Part shown: positions 26,241 to 35,598 of the stretch, one piece after another
How the letters are laid out: each line of letters opens with the position of its first letter
Position numbering within the stretch: the first letter of the stretch is position 1
NCBI RefSeq assembly: GCF_003946385.1
Contig: NZ_RHOE01000014.1
Coordinates: 1 to 48,553 of the forward strand
DNA from: Loigolactobacillus zhaoyuanensis
Lineage (GTDB): Bacteria > Bacillota > Bacilli > Lactobacillales > Lactobacillaceae
Reading direction: 5' to 3'
DNA: 48,553 bases
The notes under the pieces: model-generated
What the model was told of the DNA's origin: nothing
What the model saw: only the letters and a program-made list of their open reading frames with translations
Database searches by the model: none
Program-made: the position numbers and the translations under genes

Positions 26241-27227
26241 ATGAAAATCTTAATGTACAGCGTTCGTGATGATGAGCAACCCGCAATCAAGGCTTGGGCG
26301 CAGCGTCACCAAGCGACGGTGGATACCTTTGATCAAGATCTTAATTTGGCAACTGTTGAACGTGCAAAAGGCTATGACGGTGTTGTGATCGTCCAACATG
26401 CTAAAATTGACAGCGAAAAAGTCTATCAGCAGTTACATGATTATGGCATCAAGCAACTTAGTTTACGTAGCGCGGGCTATGATGTGGTCGATTTAGCAGC
26501 TGCCCAGGCTAACGAATTACTAGTGACCAATGTACCCGCGTATTCGCCACGTTCAGTTGCTGAATATGCCTTGACACAAACTATGCGCCTGATTCGCAAT
26601 TTGGAATTATTTGATGATCGAACAGCGCACCATGATTTTCGTTGGGGTGGCTTGATGGCCCATGAAGTACATACACTGACAATTGGGATCATTGGCGCTG
26701 GGCGAATCGGTGGCACGGTTGCCCATTTATTCCATGCTTTAGGCGCTCGTGTAATTGCGACAGATCCAGTTGAGAATCCAGAACTAGCTGAATTTGTCAC
26801 TTATATGGATCAAGCTAGCTTATTGAAAACGGCTGACGTGGTGACTTTACACACTCAGCTTTTACCAACGACTACGCATTTAATTGGCGCAGCACAGTTG
26901 GCACAAATGAAGCCGACAGCTTTTTTGATCAATGCTTCTCGGGGCCCGGTTGTAGATACACCGGCATTAGTCGCTGCCTTGAAAGAAAAGCAAATTGCTG
27001 GCGCTGCAATTGATGTGATCGAAGACGAACAAGAATTCAATAATCGTGATCTCAGTGAAGCTAAGATCACTAATCCAAATGTGCTAGCTTTACAAACGAT
27101 GCCCAACGTTATTTTCACGCCACACATTGCTTTTTACACGAATATGGCGGTACAAAATATGGTGGATATTAGTTTAGATGACGTTAAAAGTATTTTAGAA
27201 ACAGGACAAGCACAACATCAAGTCTAA
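26241..27227 (+). CDS. D-2-hydroxyacid dehydrogenase (D-lactate dehydrogenase type)
   Basis: A 328-aa NAD-dependent enzyme that reduces 2-oxoacids to D-2-hydroxyacids. The nucleotide fold GIIGAGRIGG is near residue 150 and the catalytic residues are seen in LINASRGPVVD (Arg), AIDVIEDE (Glu) and FTPHIAFYT (His). The sequence is of the D-LDH/D-hydroxyisocaproate dehydrogenase group; pyruvate or branched-chain 2-oxoacids are both possible. The H-x-A-F-Y-T block is typical of D-LDH. GGAGG precedes the ATG. Confidence 0.9.
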   Translation: MKILMYSVRDDEQPAIKAWAQRHQATVDTFDQDLNLATVERAKGYDGVVIVQHAKIDSEKVYQQLHDYGIKQLSLRSAGYDVVDLAAAQANELLVTNVPAYSPRSVAEYALTQTMRLIRNLELFDDRTAHHDFRWGGLMAHEVHTLTIGIIGAGRIGGTVAHLFHALGARVIATDPVENPELAEFVTYMDQASLLKTADVVTLHTQLLPTTTHLIGAAQLAQMKPTAFLINASRGPVVDTPALVAALKEKQIAGAAIDVIEDEQEFNNRDLSEAKITNPNVLALQTMPNVIFTPHIAFYTNMAVQNMVDISLDDVKSILETGQAQHQV

Positions 27228-27451
27228 TGATGACGAGTTGTCATTAAAAAGATAAGAATTCTCTCATAAACAAGTTAGAAATTAAAAAAATATTTAAAAA
27301 TCAACGATATTCATTTGCTTAAAGATTAAAAATAAATTAAAATTAAAAAAGTGGTTATTACCCATGCACATTAGGTGAACAAAATTTTGCTGTTTGCTGC
27401 GGGTTATTGGCCAGCATTGATTATGGTGTACCTAAGTTTGGAGGGAAAGTT
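27228..27451. other. AT-rich spacer before the amino acid ABC operon
   Basis: After a weak ATGAC/GTCAT hairpin the sequence is nearly all A and T and must contain the promoter of the four-gene importer operon. No single -35/-10 pair stands out, and no riboswitch or T-box motif is seen. Confidence 0.4.
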
Positions 27452-28189
27452 ATGTCAATGATCGAGTTTCACGATGTTGAAAAATATTATGGCGATTTTC
27501 ATGCCCTAAAAGATATCAACTTGACGATCGATAAAGGAGAAGTTGTTGTTATTATTGGACCATCTGGTTCTGGTAAAAGTACGTTGTTACGTTCAATGAA
27601 TGGTTTAAATACAATTTCTTCTGGTAAATTAATTGTTAATAATTTTGATTTAGCGGATAAAAAAACAGATATTAATAAGATTCGCCGCGAGGTCGGCATG
27701 GTTTTCCAGCATTTTAATTTGTATGCTAATAAAACGGTGCTCCAAAACGTAAGCTTAGCCCCTCAATTAGTTTTAAAAGAGGATAAAGCACAAAGTGAAA
27801 AAGAAGCGATGGAGCTGTTAAAATTAGTTGGCTTGGAAGATAAAGCCCAATCGTATCCCAGCATGTTATCCGGGGGACAAGAGCAGCGAGTTGCGATCGC
27901 GCGTAGTTTAGCGATGAAACCACAGGCGTTGTTATTTGATGAACCAACCTCAGCATTGGATCCAGAAATGATCGGTGATGTGTTGGATGTTATGAAAAAA
28001 GTGGCGGCTGACGATGGGATGACCATGATCGTTGTGACTCATGAAATGGGCTTTGCTAAAGAAGTGGCTGATCGGCTAGTCTTCATGGCTGATGGCGAGA
28101 TTCTTGAAGATGACGATACGAAGTCTTTCTTTGCGCATCCAAAAGAAGAACGCGCACGGCAATTCTTAAGTAAGATCATTAATCATTAA
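27452..28189 (+). CDS. glnQ: Polar amino acid ABC importer, ATP-binding protein
   Basis: The 245-aa ATPase of a PAAT-type importer. Walker A is GPSGSGKST, Q-loop VFQHFNLYANKT, signature LSGGQEQRVAIARSLA and Walker B ALLFDEPTSALDPEM, followed by the H-loop VVTHEM. The LSGGQ-EQR variant of the usual LSGGQQQR is a mild change. ATG 27452 follows GGAGGG. It heads the operon with one binding lipoprotein and two permeases. Confidence 0.92.
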   Translation: MSMIEFHDVEKYYGDFHALKDINLTIDKGEVVVIIGPSGSGKSTLLRSMNGLNTISSGKLIVNNFDLADKKTDINKIRREVGMVFQHFNLYANKTVLQNVSLAPQLVLKEDKAQSEKEAMELLKLVGLEDKAQSYPSMLSGGQEQRVAIARSLAMKPQALLFDEPTSALDPEMIGDVLDVMKKVAADDGMTMIVVTHEMGFAKEVADRLVFMADGEILEDDDTKSFFAHPKEERARQFLSKIINH

Positions 28190-28207
28190 TGAAGGGAGGC
28201 GTGGACG

Positions 28208-29035
28208 ATGAAAAAATTTGTCCAACGCGTGCTACCGCTTGCCTTCTTATTGAGTTTGGTTTTACTGATGAGTGGCTGCGGTAAACAAAGTTTATCAGAA
28301 CAGAATGTTTTAAAAACAGATCAAGCTAGTAACGCGATCACTTGGGGCGTTAAGGCTGATACTCGGTTGTTTGGCTTAATGAATATTAAAACCAGCCAAA
28401 TTGAAGGTTTTGATATTGATATGGCTAAAGCAATCACCAAGCAGATTCTGGGCAAAGATGGCAAAGCCAAATTTATTCAAGTAACCAGTAGTACCCGCAT
28501 CCCGATGTTGAAAAATGGTAATATTGACGCGATCATTGCTACCATGACAATTTCGCCAGAACGGGCTAAGCAGGTTGATTTTTCTAAACCATATTTTAAT
28601 GCGGGTCAGGCGATCTTAGTTAAAAAAGGTAGCAAAATCAAAAACATCCGCGACTTGAATTATAAGGGCGCTAAAGTATTAGCGGTTCAAGGCTCAACTT
28701 CGGCGATCAACGTGGCAAAGTTTGCGCCGAAAGCCAGTGTGCTTGAACTATCTGATTACGCGCAAGCCTTTACCGCCTTGAAATCAGGGCAGGGCGATGC
28801 TTTAACCACTGATAACGGTATTTTGTATGGGATGTCGTTAGAAAGCCCGAATTATGTCGTGGTTGGCGGTGCCTTCACGAAGGAACCTTACGGGATCGCC
28901 GTTAATAAGGGCCAAAAACCGATGACTAAGGCAGTTGATCAGGCGGTCAGTAACATGAAAAAATCAGGGGAATACCAACGCCTGCTTAATAAATGGTTTG
29001 GTAAGGTACCTGGGTTCAGCGAAGGGGGGAACTGA
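28208..29035 (+). CDS. Amino acid ABC importer, substrate-binding lipoprotein
   Basis: A 275-aa extracellular solute-binding protein of family 3. The signal peptide ends in the lipobox LMSGC, so it is anchored by a lipidated Cys after cleavage. The domain shows GFDIDMAKAI, ISPERAKQVDFSKPYF (the family 3 signature region), AVQGSTSA and the terminal LNKWFG. Glutamate or glutamine is the likeliest ligand from the whole operon; aspartate and asparagine are alternatives. Confidence 0.92.
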   Translation: MKKFVQRVLPLAFLLSLVLLMSGCGKQSLSEQNVLKTDQASNAITWGVKADTRLFGLMNIKTSQIEGFDIDMAKAITKQILGKDGKAKFIQVTSSTRIPMLKNGNIDAIIATMTISPERAKQVDFSKPYFNAGQAILVKKGSKIKNIRDLNYKGAKVLAVQGSTSAINVAKFAPKASVLELSDYAQAFTALKSGQGDALTTDNGILYGMSLESPNYVVVGGAFTKEPYGIAVNKGQKPMTKAVDQAVSNMKKSGEYQRLLNKWFGKVPGFSEGGN

Positions 29036-29037
29036 GT

Positions 29038-29676
29038 ATGCTTTCGATTTTAGTTAATCATTGGCCAGAACTTTGGTCAGGACTTTTGTTCACCCTGGGT
29101 TCTAGCGTTTTAGCGCTGATCGGTAGTTTGATCGTGGGTACAGTGTTCGCTTTTTTAGAGATCAGTGAGCGCAAATGGGTCCGCATCATTGGCCGCATCT
29201 ATGTCGAAATTTTTCGGAATATTCCACTATTAGTCATTACAATGTTCTTCTATGTGGTCATTCCAATGCTTTTTGCCAACGTCAATGGTTTTACGGCAGG
29301 GACGATCGGCTTGACTATCTATACGTCAGCCTTCATTGCTGAAACTGTGCGTGCTGGTATTGAAGCAGTTGATCTTGGTCAAATGGAAGCAGCACGTTCC
29401 AATGGCCTGTCTTATCTACAGGCGATGGTTCACATTGTTTTTCCACAAGCCATTAAGATCACGATTCCACCGTTAGGCAATCAGTTCATTAACTTGGTTA
29501 AGAATTCGTCGGTGTTAGCCTTTGTCGCTGGTTTCGATTTAATGTATCAAGGTAACTTGATCGCGTCAACGACCTTTGATACGTCAAACACTTACTTAGC
29601 GGTTGGACTTTTGTACTTGGTTTTGACCTTACCGTTAAGCTATTTCATGCGGTATCTGGAAAAGAAATGGGCTTAG
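29038..29676 (+). CDS. Amino acid ABC importer, permease 1
   Basis: A 212-aa membrane protein of the HisMQ type with about five hydrophobic segments. The EAA loop is DLGQMEAARSNGLSYLQAMV followed by HIVFPQAIKITIPPLGNQFI, which contacts the ATPase. It begins 2 bp after the binding-protein stop. Confidence 0.92.
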   Translation: MLSILVNHWPELWSGLLFTLGSSVLALIGSLIVGTVFAFLEISERKWVRIIGRIYVEIFRNIPLLVITMFFYVVIPMLFANVNGFTAGTIGLTIYTSAFIAETVRAGIEAVDLGQMEAARSNGLSYLQAMVHIVFPQAIKITIPPLGNQFINLVKNSSVLAFVAGFDLMYQGNLIASTTFDTSNTYLAVGLLYLVLTLPLSYFMRYLEKKWA

Positions 29677-29691
29677 AAGGGGGAATAACTA

Positions 29692-30348
29692 ATGGCTAAT
29701 TTTATCCAAGCATATTCATGGCTTAATATTCGTTATCTCCTGGAAGGGCTATGGATCACTGTAGAAATCTCCGCCGTTTCGATTGTTTTTAGCTTTATTA
29801 TCGGCGGTTTATTAGGTTTATTACGCTACGTTAACATCAAATATTTATCAGCGTTAGTTGGCTTTGTGATCGATATTATTCGTAACTTACCACTGCTGCT
29901 GATCCTGTTCTTCACTTTCTTTGGTTTACCGAACATTGGGATCAAACCTGATGCGATCACGGCGGCAATTTTTGCGATGACGGTCTTTGAATCGGCAATG
30001 GTCGCTGAAATCATTCGTAGTGGGATCAAAGCAGTTGACCCTGGCCAGATGGAAGCGGCACGTAGTAACGGAATGTCGTATCGGCAAACTATGCAGCATA
30101 TTATTTTACCGCAAGCAATTAAAAAAATGATTCCGCCATTGGTCAGCCAATTTGTTTCGCTGATCAAGGATACTTCCCTAGCAACGATCATTATGTTACC
30201 GGAATTGATGTACCACGCACAGATTATTTATGGACAAAATACTAATTTTGTTCTACCGATGTTCTTGGCGTTAGCAGTGTTGTATTTTATTGTTTGTTAC
30301 GCATTATCGTGGCTATCTCGCGTTTTAGATCGGCGAATGGGCGCGTAA
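29692..30348 (+). CDS. Amino acid ABC importer, permease 2
   Basis: A 218-aa paralogue of the preceding permease. EAA loop DPGQMEAARSNGMSYRQTMQ, then HIILPQAIKKMIPPLVSQFV. The two permeases would form the heterodimeric channel with two copies of the ATPase. AAGGGGG precedes the ATG. Last gene of the operon. Confidence 0.92.
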   Translation: MANFIQAYSWLNIRYLLEGLWITVEISAVSIVFSFIIGGLLGLLRYVNIKYLSALVGFVIDIIRNLPLLLILFFTFFGLPNIGIKPDAITAAIFAMTVFESAMVAEIIRSGIKAVDPGQMEAARSNGMSYRQTMQHIILPQAIKKMIPPLVSQFVSLIKDTSLATIIMLPELMYHAQIIYGQNTNFVLPMFLALAVLYFIVCYALSWLSRVLDRRMGA

Positions 30349-30352
30349 AAAT

Positions 30353-30395
30353 AAAGTGTGCTGGCTGTTCTTTCCACGGCTGGTACACTTTTTTG
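30353..30395 (+). terminator. Terminator of the amino acid ABC operon
   Basis: AAAGTGT pairs with ACACTTT, with an inner stem containing several G-U pairs, followed by TTTTT-rich sequence. Confidence 0.75.
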
Positions 30396-30462
30396 ATTGT
30401 TGTTGTTGCTTTTCTATGCTAAAGTGTATGTCTATAATCAAGTAAATAAGTGAGGCTATTAA

Positions 30463-32082
30463 ATGATAACTGTAAGTGATGTTAGTTTACGTTTTCCTGA
30501 TCGGCAATTGTATTCTGACGTTAATTTGAAATTCACCCCCGGCAACTGTTATGGCATTATTGGTGCCAACGGTGCTGGCAAGTCAACTTTTCTAAAGATT
30601 CTTTCGGGTCAATTAGCGCCATCAACGGGTAAGGTCACGATTTCGCCCAATGAGCGGATGACTAGTTTAAAACAGGATCATTATGCGTTTGAAGATACGA
30701 CGGTCTTGGATACAGTCATTCAAGGGTACGAAAAGTTGTATCAAGTGATGCAAGCAAAAGATGCCTTGTACGCTAAGCCAGATTTCAGCGATGAAGATGG
30801 TATCAAAGTCGCTGAATTAGAAGGTGAGTTTGCTGAAATGGACGGCTGGAACGCTGAAGCCGAAGCAGCTCAATTGTTACAAGAATTAGGTATCAATGAA
30901 ACGATGCAGCAACAAAAGATGCGTGAATTAACTGAAAATGAAAAAGTCAAAGTGTTGTTAGGCCAAGCTTTGTTTGGTAAGCCTGATATTTTGCTATTAG
31001 ACGAACCCACTAACGGACTAGATGCACCAACGATTCAGTGGTTGGAAAACTTCTTGTTGAATTTTTCTAATACCGTTATTGTGGTTTCCCATGACCGGCA
31101 TTTTCTGAATACGGTTTGTACCCACATGTGCGACGTCGATTTTGGTAAGATTCAATTGTTTGTTGGTAACTATGATTTCTGGTTACAATCTAGCCAATTG
31201 GCGGCGCAATTAAAAGGCCAAGCTAATGCAAAAAAAGAAGATCAGATCAAGGAACTACAAGAATTTATTGCGCGGTTTAGCGCTAATGCGTCGAAGTCTA
31301 AGCAAGCCACATCACGTAAGAAACAATTGGACAAAATCACCTTAGAGGACATTAAGCCATCTAGTCGGAAATATCCATTCATTAAATTTGTGGCTGCGCG
31401 GGAAATCGGTAGTGATCTATTGCGGGTCGATAACATCAGCAAGACAGTTGCTGGGGTGAAAATTCTCGATAACATTACATTCACACTAAAGCCCGGCGAG
31501 AAATCTGCCTTGATCAGCCGCAGCGATGTGGCCACAACGACACTGATGCAAATTCTAGCTGGTGAGTTAGAACCCGATACCGGGAGTGTTACGTGGGGCG
31601 TTACCACCACACGGGCTTATTTACCGCGCGATAGTTCGGCTGAATTTACGTCCGATTTATCGATTCTAGATTGGTTGCGTCAGTTTGCTTCGAAGGAAGA
31701 AAGCGATAATACATTCTTGCGCGGTTTTCTTGGCCGGATGCTCTTTTCTGGGGATGAAGTCTTGAAGAAGCTTAATATGTTATCTGGTGGCGAAAAAGTT
31801 CGTTGTCTATTGGCAAAAATTATGCTTAGTGAGGCTAACGTTTTGCTGCTAGATGATCCAACTAATCATTTAGATCTGGAATCGATCACTTCCCTAAATG
31901 ATGCGCTGGTTGATTTTGATGGCGCGCTAGTGTTTACGTCACACGATTATGAATTCATTCAGACGATTGCGGATCATATTGTTGAAGTTAGTGCTAAAGG
32001 GGTCGTTGAACGTTTTGCAACCCATTATCAGGAATTCCTAGCTCACGAAGATATTCAGAAACAAGTTGCTGAATTATATTAA
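30463..32082 (+). CDS. ABC-F ATPase, YbiT-like
   Basis: A 539-aa soluble protein with two ATPase domains joined by a charged linker, and no membrane part; ABC-F proteins act on the ribosome. Domain 1 has Walker A GANGAGKST and Walker B ILLLDEPTNGLD but its signature is LTENEK instead of LSGGE. Domain 2 has an intact signature (LSGGEK), yet its Walker A reads SRSDVATTT with no Lys and its Walker B is VLLLDDPTNHLD with Asp for Glu. All defects fall in one of the two composite sites. Part of this is, as I recall, a trait of this subfamily; the missing Lys (codon ACA at 31534) seems extra. Single-gene unit with its own terminator. Confidence 0.9.
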   Translation: MITVSDVSLRFPDRQLYSDVNLKFTPGNCYGIIGANGAGKSTFLKILSGQLAPSTGKVTISPNERMTSLKQDHYAFEDTTVLDTVIQGYEKLYQVMQAKDALYAKPDFSDEDGIKVAELEGEFAEMDGWNAEAEAAQLLQELGINETMQQQKMRELTENEKVKVLLGQALFGKPDILLLDEPTNGLDAPTIQWLENFLLNFSNTVIVVSHDRHFLNTVCTHMCDVDFGKIQLFVGNYDFWLQSSQLAAQLKGQANAKKEDQIKELQEFIARFSANASKSKQATSRKKQLDKITLEDIKPSSRKYPFIKFVAAREIGSDLLRVDNISKTVAGVKILDNITFTLKPGEKSALISRSDVATTTLMQILAGELEPDTGSVTWGVTTTRAYLPRDSSAEFTSDLSILDWLRQFASKEESDNTFLRGFLGRMLFSGDEVLKKLNMLSGGEKVRCLLAKIMLSEANVLLLDDPTNHLDLESITSLNDALVDFDGALVFTSHDYEFIQTIADHIVEVSAKGVVERFATHYQEFLAHEDIQKQVAELY

Positions 32083-32086
32083 AAAA

Positions 32087-32117
32087 GTCCGCCCGATATA
32101 TTGGGCGGATTTTTTTA
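32087..32117 (+). terminator. Terminator of the ABC-F gene
   Basis: TCCGCCC pairs with GGGCGGA around GATATATT, followed by a run of T. Confidence 0.9.
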
Positions 32118-32217
32118 TCTGTATAGTTAAACACTCGTTTGATATCAAAGTATATTTATTGACCTTACTTATTCTTTCCCGCATGCTTGATGTAAACATA
32201 ACGGAAGGGTGGTCTCA

Positions 32218-32748
32218 ATGACTAAAAAATTAAGCTTGATCGTGTTACTTGGTACTTTAGGTTTATTAACAGCTTGTACGGCGCCTAGTCCAGGCCAAGA
32301 ATCATCGAGTCAGAGCACCAGTAGCCAAAACACGGCAACGCAATCGACGCAATCATCCCAATCGCTGGGTAGCCAGATTACTTTGTCACGTGATACCGAT
32401 GATAAAACGGTCTTATTGAACCAAACTTGGCACTTTGATCAGTTTGCACTAACGACAGTCAAAGGTGAGCTAGAAGGCAGCCAACAATTGGAACTTGAAA
32501 TTGAGTGGCGCAATTTAACGCAGGATGATCAGCGTTTTGCCGATATTGCTGAGATTTCTGTGCAGCAAGGGGAAAATAAGTTAGCGATGAGCGAACGAGA
32601 TGATGATTTTGCTGACGCGATTGGCGCCCAAGCAGATGAAGATTTTGAACTAACCTTTAGGCTACATGATCAGACGCAGCCTGTAAAAATTAGTGTGACA
32701 CCCAAACAAGGCGCTGCTAAAACGTTGACCGTTAATTTAGATCAATAG
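32218..32748 (+). CDS. Lipoprotein with DUF5067-like domain
   Basis: A 176-aa secreted lipoprotein: signal peptide KKLSLIVLLGTLGLL then lipobox LTAC, so lipidated on Cys. A Ser/Gln/Thr linker follows (about residues 22-50), then a beta-rich domain with QLELEIEWRNLTQDD and EDFELTFRLHDQ. This beta-sandwich pattern resembles DUF5067/DUF4352-type lipoproteins found in lactobacilli, of unknown role. GTG 32209 is also in frame; ATG 32218 follows GGAAGGG. Single-gene unit. Confidence 0.75.
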   Translation: MTKKLSLIVLLGTLGLLTACTAPSPGQESSSQSTSSQNTATQSTQSSQSLGSQITLSRDTDDKTVLLNQTWHFDQFALTTVKGELEGSQQLELEIEWRNLTQDDQRFADIAEISVQQGENKLAMSERDDDFADAIGAQADEDFELTFRLHDQTQPVKISVTPKQGAAKTLTVNLDQ

Positions 32749-32762
32749 GGTATTTTGAACTG

Positions 32763-32793
32763 AGCAGCCTAAATAAAAATGGGCTGCTTTTAT
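32763..32793 (+). terminator. Terminator of the lipoprotein gene
   Basis: AGCAGCC pairs with GGCTGCT across TAAATAAAAATG, followed by TTTATAT. Confidence 0.7.
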
Positions 32794-32945
32794 ATTGGCT
32801 TATTTTTGCTACTAGCGGCAACGAGGTAGTTTGCATTGCCACTGATTATTCGTTAGAATAGGTGTTTGAAATTTCATACACTTAAATCTTAAAAAATGGC
32901 GAAGATTAGTATTAGGAACGTGAATAAAAAAGGGGCCCTGAATTA

Positions 32946-34718
32946 ATGGACGCGGCAACAATATTGAAAACTAAATTCGGATACACGCAATTTCGCCATG
33001 GACAAAAATTAGTGATCGATAAGCTACTGGCTGGAGAAAATGTGTTAGCGTTAATGCCGACTGGTGGTGGTAAATCACTTTGTTATCAAATTCCGGCGTT
33101 ATTATTTTCAGGCCTAACGCTGGTGATCTCACCGTTAATTTCTTTGATGAAAGATCAAGTTGATGCGCTGAATGAGAATGCGATCCCAGCGACGTTTATT
33201 AATAGTTCACTGACCTATGCTGAAATCAATTCGCGGTTGGACATGGCGGCACAGGGTGAAGTTAAATTATTATATTTATCACCGGAGCGCTTGGAAATGG
33301 CTGATTTCATGAACGAGTTGAATCAGTTACAAATTGATTTAGTTGCAATCGATGAAGCTCATTGTATTTCCCAGTGGGGGCATGATTTTCGGCCCAGTTA
33401 TTTGCAAGTCACCGCGCGCTTGCAGGAATTACGTAGCACCCCAGTGTTAGTAGCATTAACCGCTACTGCCACGGAACGAGTGGCCACGGATATTCGTCAG
33501 CGCTTAGGTATCGCCGCCGAAAATGAAGTCAAAACAGGTTTTGCCCGCGATAATTTAGCGTTACAAGTCGTCAAAGGACAGGATCGCGACCGTTATATGC
33601 TGGATTATTTACAATTGAATGCGCATGAATCAGGTATTATCTATGCCAGCACCCGCAAAGAAGTTACGCGACTGACGACTTTATTTCAACAACATGACCT
33701 TAGTGTCACGATGTATCATGCTGGGTTACCGGAAGCTGTGCGCCGCCAAAACCAAGAGGACTTCCTCTACGATCGCAAATTAGTAATGGTGGCGACCAAC
33801 GCTTTTGGTATGGGCATTGATAAAAGTAATGTTCGTTTTGTGATCCACGCCCAAGCGCCTGGTAGTTTAGAAGCTTATTATCAGGAGGCTGGACGAGCTG
33901 GGCGTGACGGATTACCCAGTGAGGCTATTTTGCTATATCGGCCCTCGGATGCCCAATTGCAGCGTTTCTTTATTGAGCGTTCGGAAATGGCTGATGCACC
34001 GCGGCAACAAGAATATTTGAAATTACAGGCGCTAATGCAATACGCCAACACGCAAGGTTGTTTACAGCAAGCAATTTTACAATATTTTGGCGAAACAGCT
34101 GAGCCCTGTGGTCGCTGCGGTAATTGTTTAGATCAACGCGAAGCGACTGATATCACGGTTACAGCGCAAAAAGTGTTGTCATGCGTCTATCGAATGCACG
34201 AGAACTTCGGCAAAACTTTAGTGACCCAAGTTTTGACCGGTGCCAACAATCAACGTGTTCGTGAATTAAACTTTGCTGAATTATCAACTTACGGCATCTT
34301 AAAGGGGACAACGCAAAAGGCGGTCGGTGAGCTGATCGACTTTCTGACGGCGGAAGGCTATTTGCAGGCTAGTGGCGGCCAGTATCCGACTTTAACCGTG
34401 ACAACACGAGGCGCAACGGTTTTGCGTGGTCAAGAACAAGTGATGCGCAAAACGACTGTGGCGACACAGGCGACTCATCCAGAAGACGATGCTTTGTTTG
34501 AACAACTGCGTCAATTACGGTCACAGTTAGCACAAAAGCAGCAGGTACCGCCATTCGTTATTTTTTCGGATCGAACGTTACATGATATGTGTGCGCGCTT
34601 ACCGCAAAATAATAGTGAACTATTGACCGTCAAAGGGGTTGGCGAACATAAAGCGGCCCAATATGGTCCTGCTTTTCTCGAAGTTTTAGCAGCAGCTGGC
34701 GATCGTGATGCAGTTTAG
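32946..34718 (+). CDS. recQ: ATP-dependent DNA helicase RecQ
   Basis: A 590-aa superfamily 2 helicase acting in recombination and fork repair. It has the Q-like GYTQFRHGQK, Walker A PTGGGKSLCYQIPAL, DEAH box IDEAHCISQWGHDFRP, SAT-like ALTATATERV, and motif VI YYQEAGRAGRDG. A zinc-binding cluster follows (CLQQ, CGRCGNCLD), then the winged helix and a C-terminal HRDC domain. It overlaps the next gene by 11 bp. Confidence 0.96.
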   Translation: MDAATILKTKFGYTQFRHGQKLVIDKLLAGENVLALMPTGGGKSLCYQIPALLFSGLTLVISPLISLMKDQVDALNENAIPATFINSSLTYAEINSRLDMAAQGEVKLLYLSPERLEMADFMNELNQLQIDLVAIDEAHCISQWGHDFRPSYLQVTARLQELRSTPVLVALTATATERVATDIRQRLGIAAENEVKTGFARDNLALQVVKGQDRDRYMLDYLQLNAHESGIIYASTRKEVTRLTTLFQQHDLSVTMYHAGLPEAVRRQNQEDFLYDRKLVMVATNAFGMGIDKSNVRFVIHAQAPGSLEAYYQEAGRAGRDGLPSEAILLYRPSDAQLQRFFIERSEMADAPRQQEYLKLQALMQYANTQGCLQQAILQYFGETAEPCGRCGNCLDQREATDITVTAQKVLSCVYRMHENFGKTLVTQVLTGANNQRVRELNFAELSTYGILKGTTQKAVGELIDFLTAEGYLQASGGQYPTLTVTTRGATVLRGQEQVMRKTTVATQATHPEDDALFEQLRQLRSQLAQKQQVPPFVIFSDRTLHDMCARLPQNNSELLTVKGVGEHKAAQYGPAFLEVLAAAGDRDAV

Positions 34719-35598
34719 TTGGCGTAATCAGGGTGTAGCGATCAAAGTGGCCTTGTTTTTGCAACATCAAGGATTTAGTAAGCGTTTGTTGCAGCAATTA
34801 AAGTATCATGGGCAAACTTGGATCAATGGGCAACCTTGTCGTTTAATTGATCAATTACCAGCTAGTGCACAAATACAAATAAAGCTGCCAGCGGAAAGTG
34901 GTGATCCGCTGGCAGCTTTAAGTTCGCAACCATTAAATATTTTATATGAAACGGCTGATTGGTTAGTCCTGAATAAACCAGCGAACGTGGCTTCGGTGCC
35001 AGGGCCACAGACGGGAACCGATACAATTGTTAGTCGTGTGCGTGGTTACTTATTGCGGCAGCACAGCGAAAATGTTGTACCGCACTTAATGAGTCGTCTG
35101 GATTATGGCACTAGTGGGGTATTATTAGTGGCTAAGCACGCCTTTGCGCAGAGTCGTGCCACGACAAGTGACAGTTTGATGCGCGAAAAGATATATCTAG
35201 CGCTTGTTGCTGGAACGGTTAAGGCTGAACATGGCATGATCAGCTTACCAATTGGCCGTCGATCCGATCAGATTGCTGGAATTATTGACTTGGCAGGTAA
35301 AACTGCGCGCACTGAATTTTGGCGCCAGGCTTACTTGCCAGAACTTGATGCCACACTACTAAAAGTTAGTTTACACACTGGTCGACGGCATCAAATTCGC
35401 ATCCATTGTCAAGCAATCGGGCATCCTTCACTAGGCGACTCGTTATATGGTGGCCCAATGAATTTAGAAATTCAGCGGCCGGCGCTACATGCGTGGCAAT
35501 TAATTTTTAATGATCCCTTTACCCAGCGCAAACAAAAAATTACGGCACCGCTACCAACTGATTTGCAAAATTTGCTTAAAAGTAAGCATAGTCAGTGA
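34708..35598 (+). CDS. Pseudouridine synthase, RluA family
   Basis: A 297-aa enzyme that isomerises uridine in rRNA or tRNA. An S4-like N-terminal part is followed by SRLDYGTSGVLLVAK, the RluA signature with catalytic Asp, and by GRRHQIRIHCQAIGHPSLGD, the second conserved block. In most family members the motif is HRLDxxTSG; here it is SRLDYGTSG. The target position is not predictable. ATG 34708 lies within recQ; ATG 34705 is also possible. The gene holds a perfect 15-bp inverted repeat at 34881-34919. Confidence 0.93.
   Translation: MQFSWRNQGVAIKVALFLQHQGFSKRLLQQLKYHGQTWINGQPCRLIDQLPASAQIQIKLPAESGDPLAALSSQPLNILYETADWLVLNKPANVASVPGPQTGTDTIVSRVRGYLLRQHSENVVPHLMSRLDYGTSGVLLVAKHAFAQSRATTSDSLMREKIYLALVAGTVKAEHGMISLPIGRRSDQIAGIIDLAGKTARTEFWRQAYLPELDATLLKVSLHTGRRHQIRIHCQAIGHPSLGDSLYGGPMNLEIQRPALHAWQLIFNDPFTQRKQKITAPLPTDLQNLLKSKHSQ
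34881..34919. repeat. Perfect 15-bp inverted repeat inside the pseudouridine synthase gene
   Basis: AAAGCTGCCAGCGGA (34881-34895) and TCCGCTGGCAGCTTT (34905-34919) are exact complements around a 9-nt loop. They encode residues around KLPAESGDPLAALSS. On the minus strand TTATTTG follows the stem, so it looks like an intrinsic terminator facing leftward. Confidence 0.75.
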
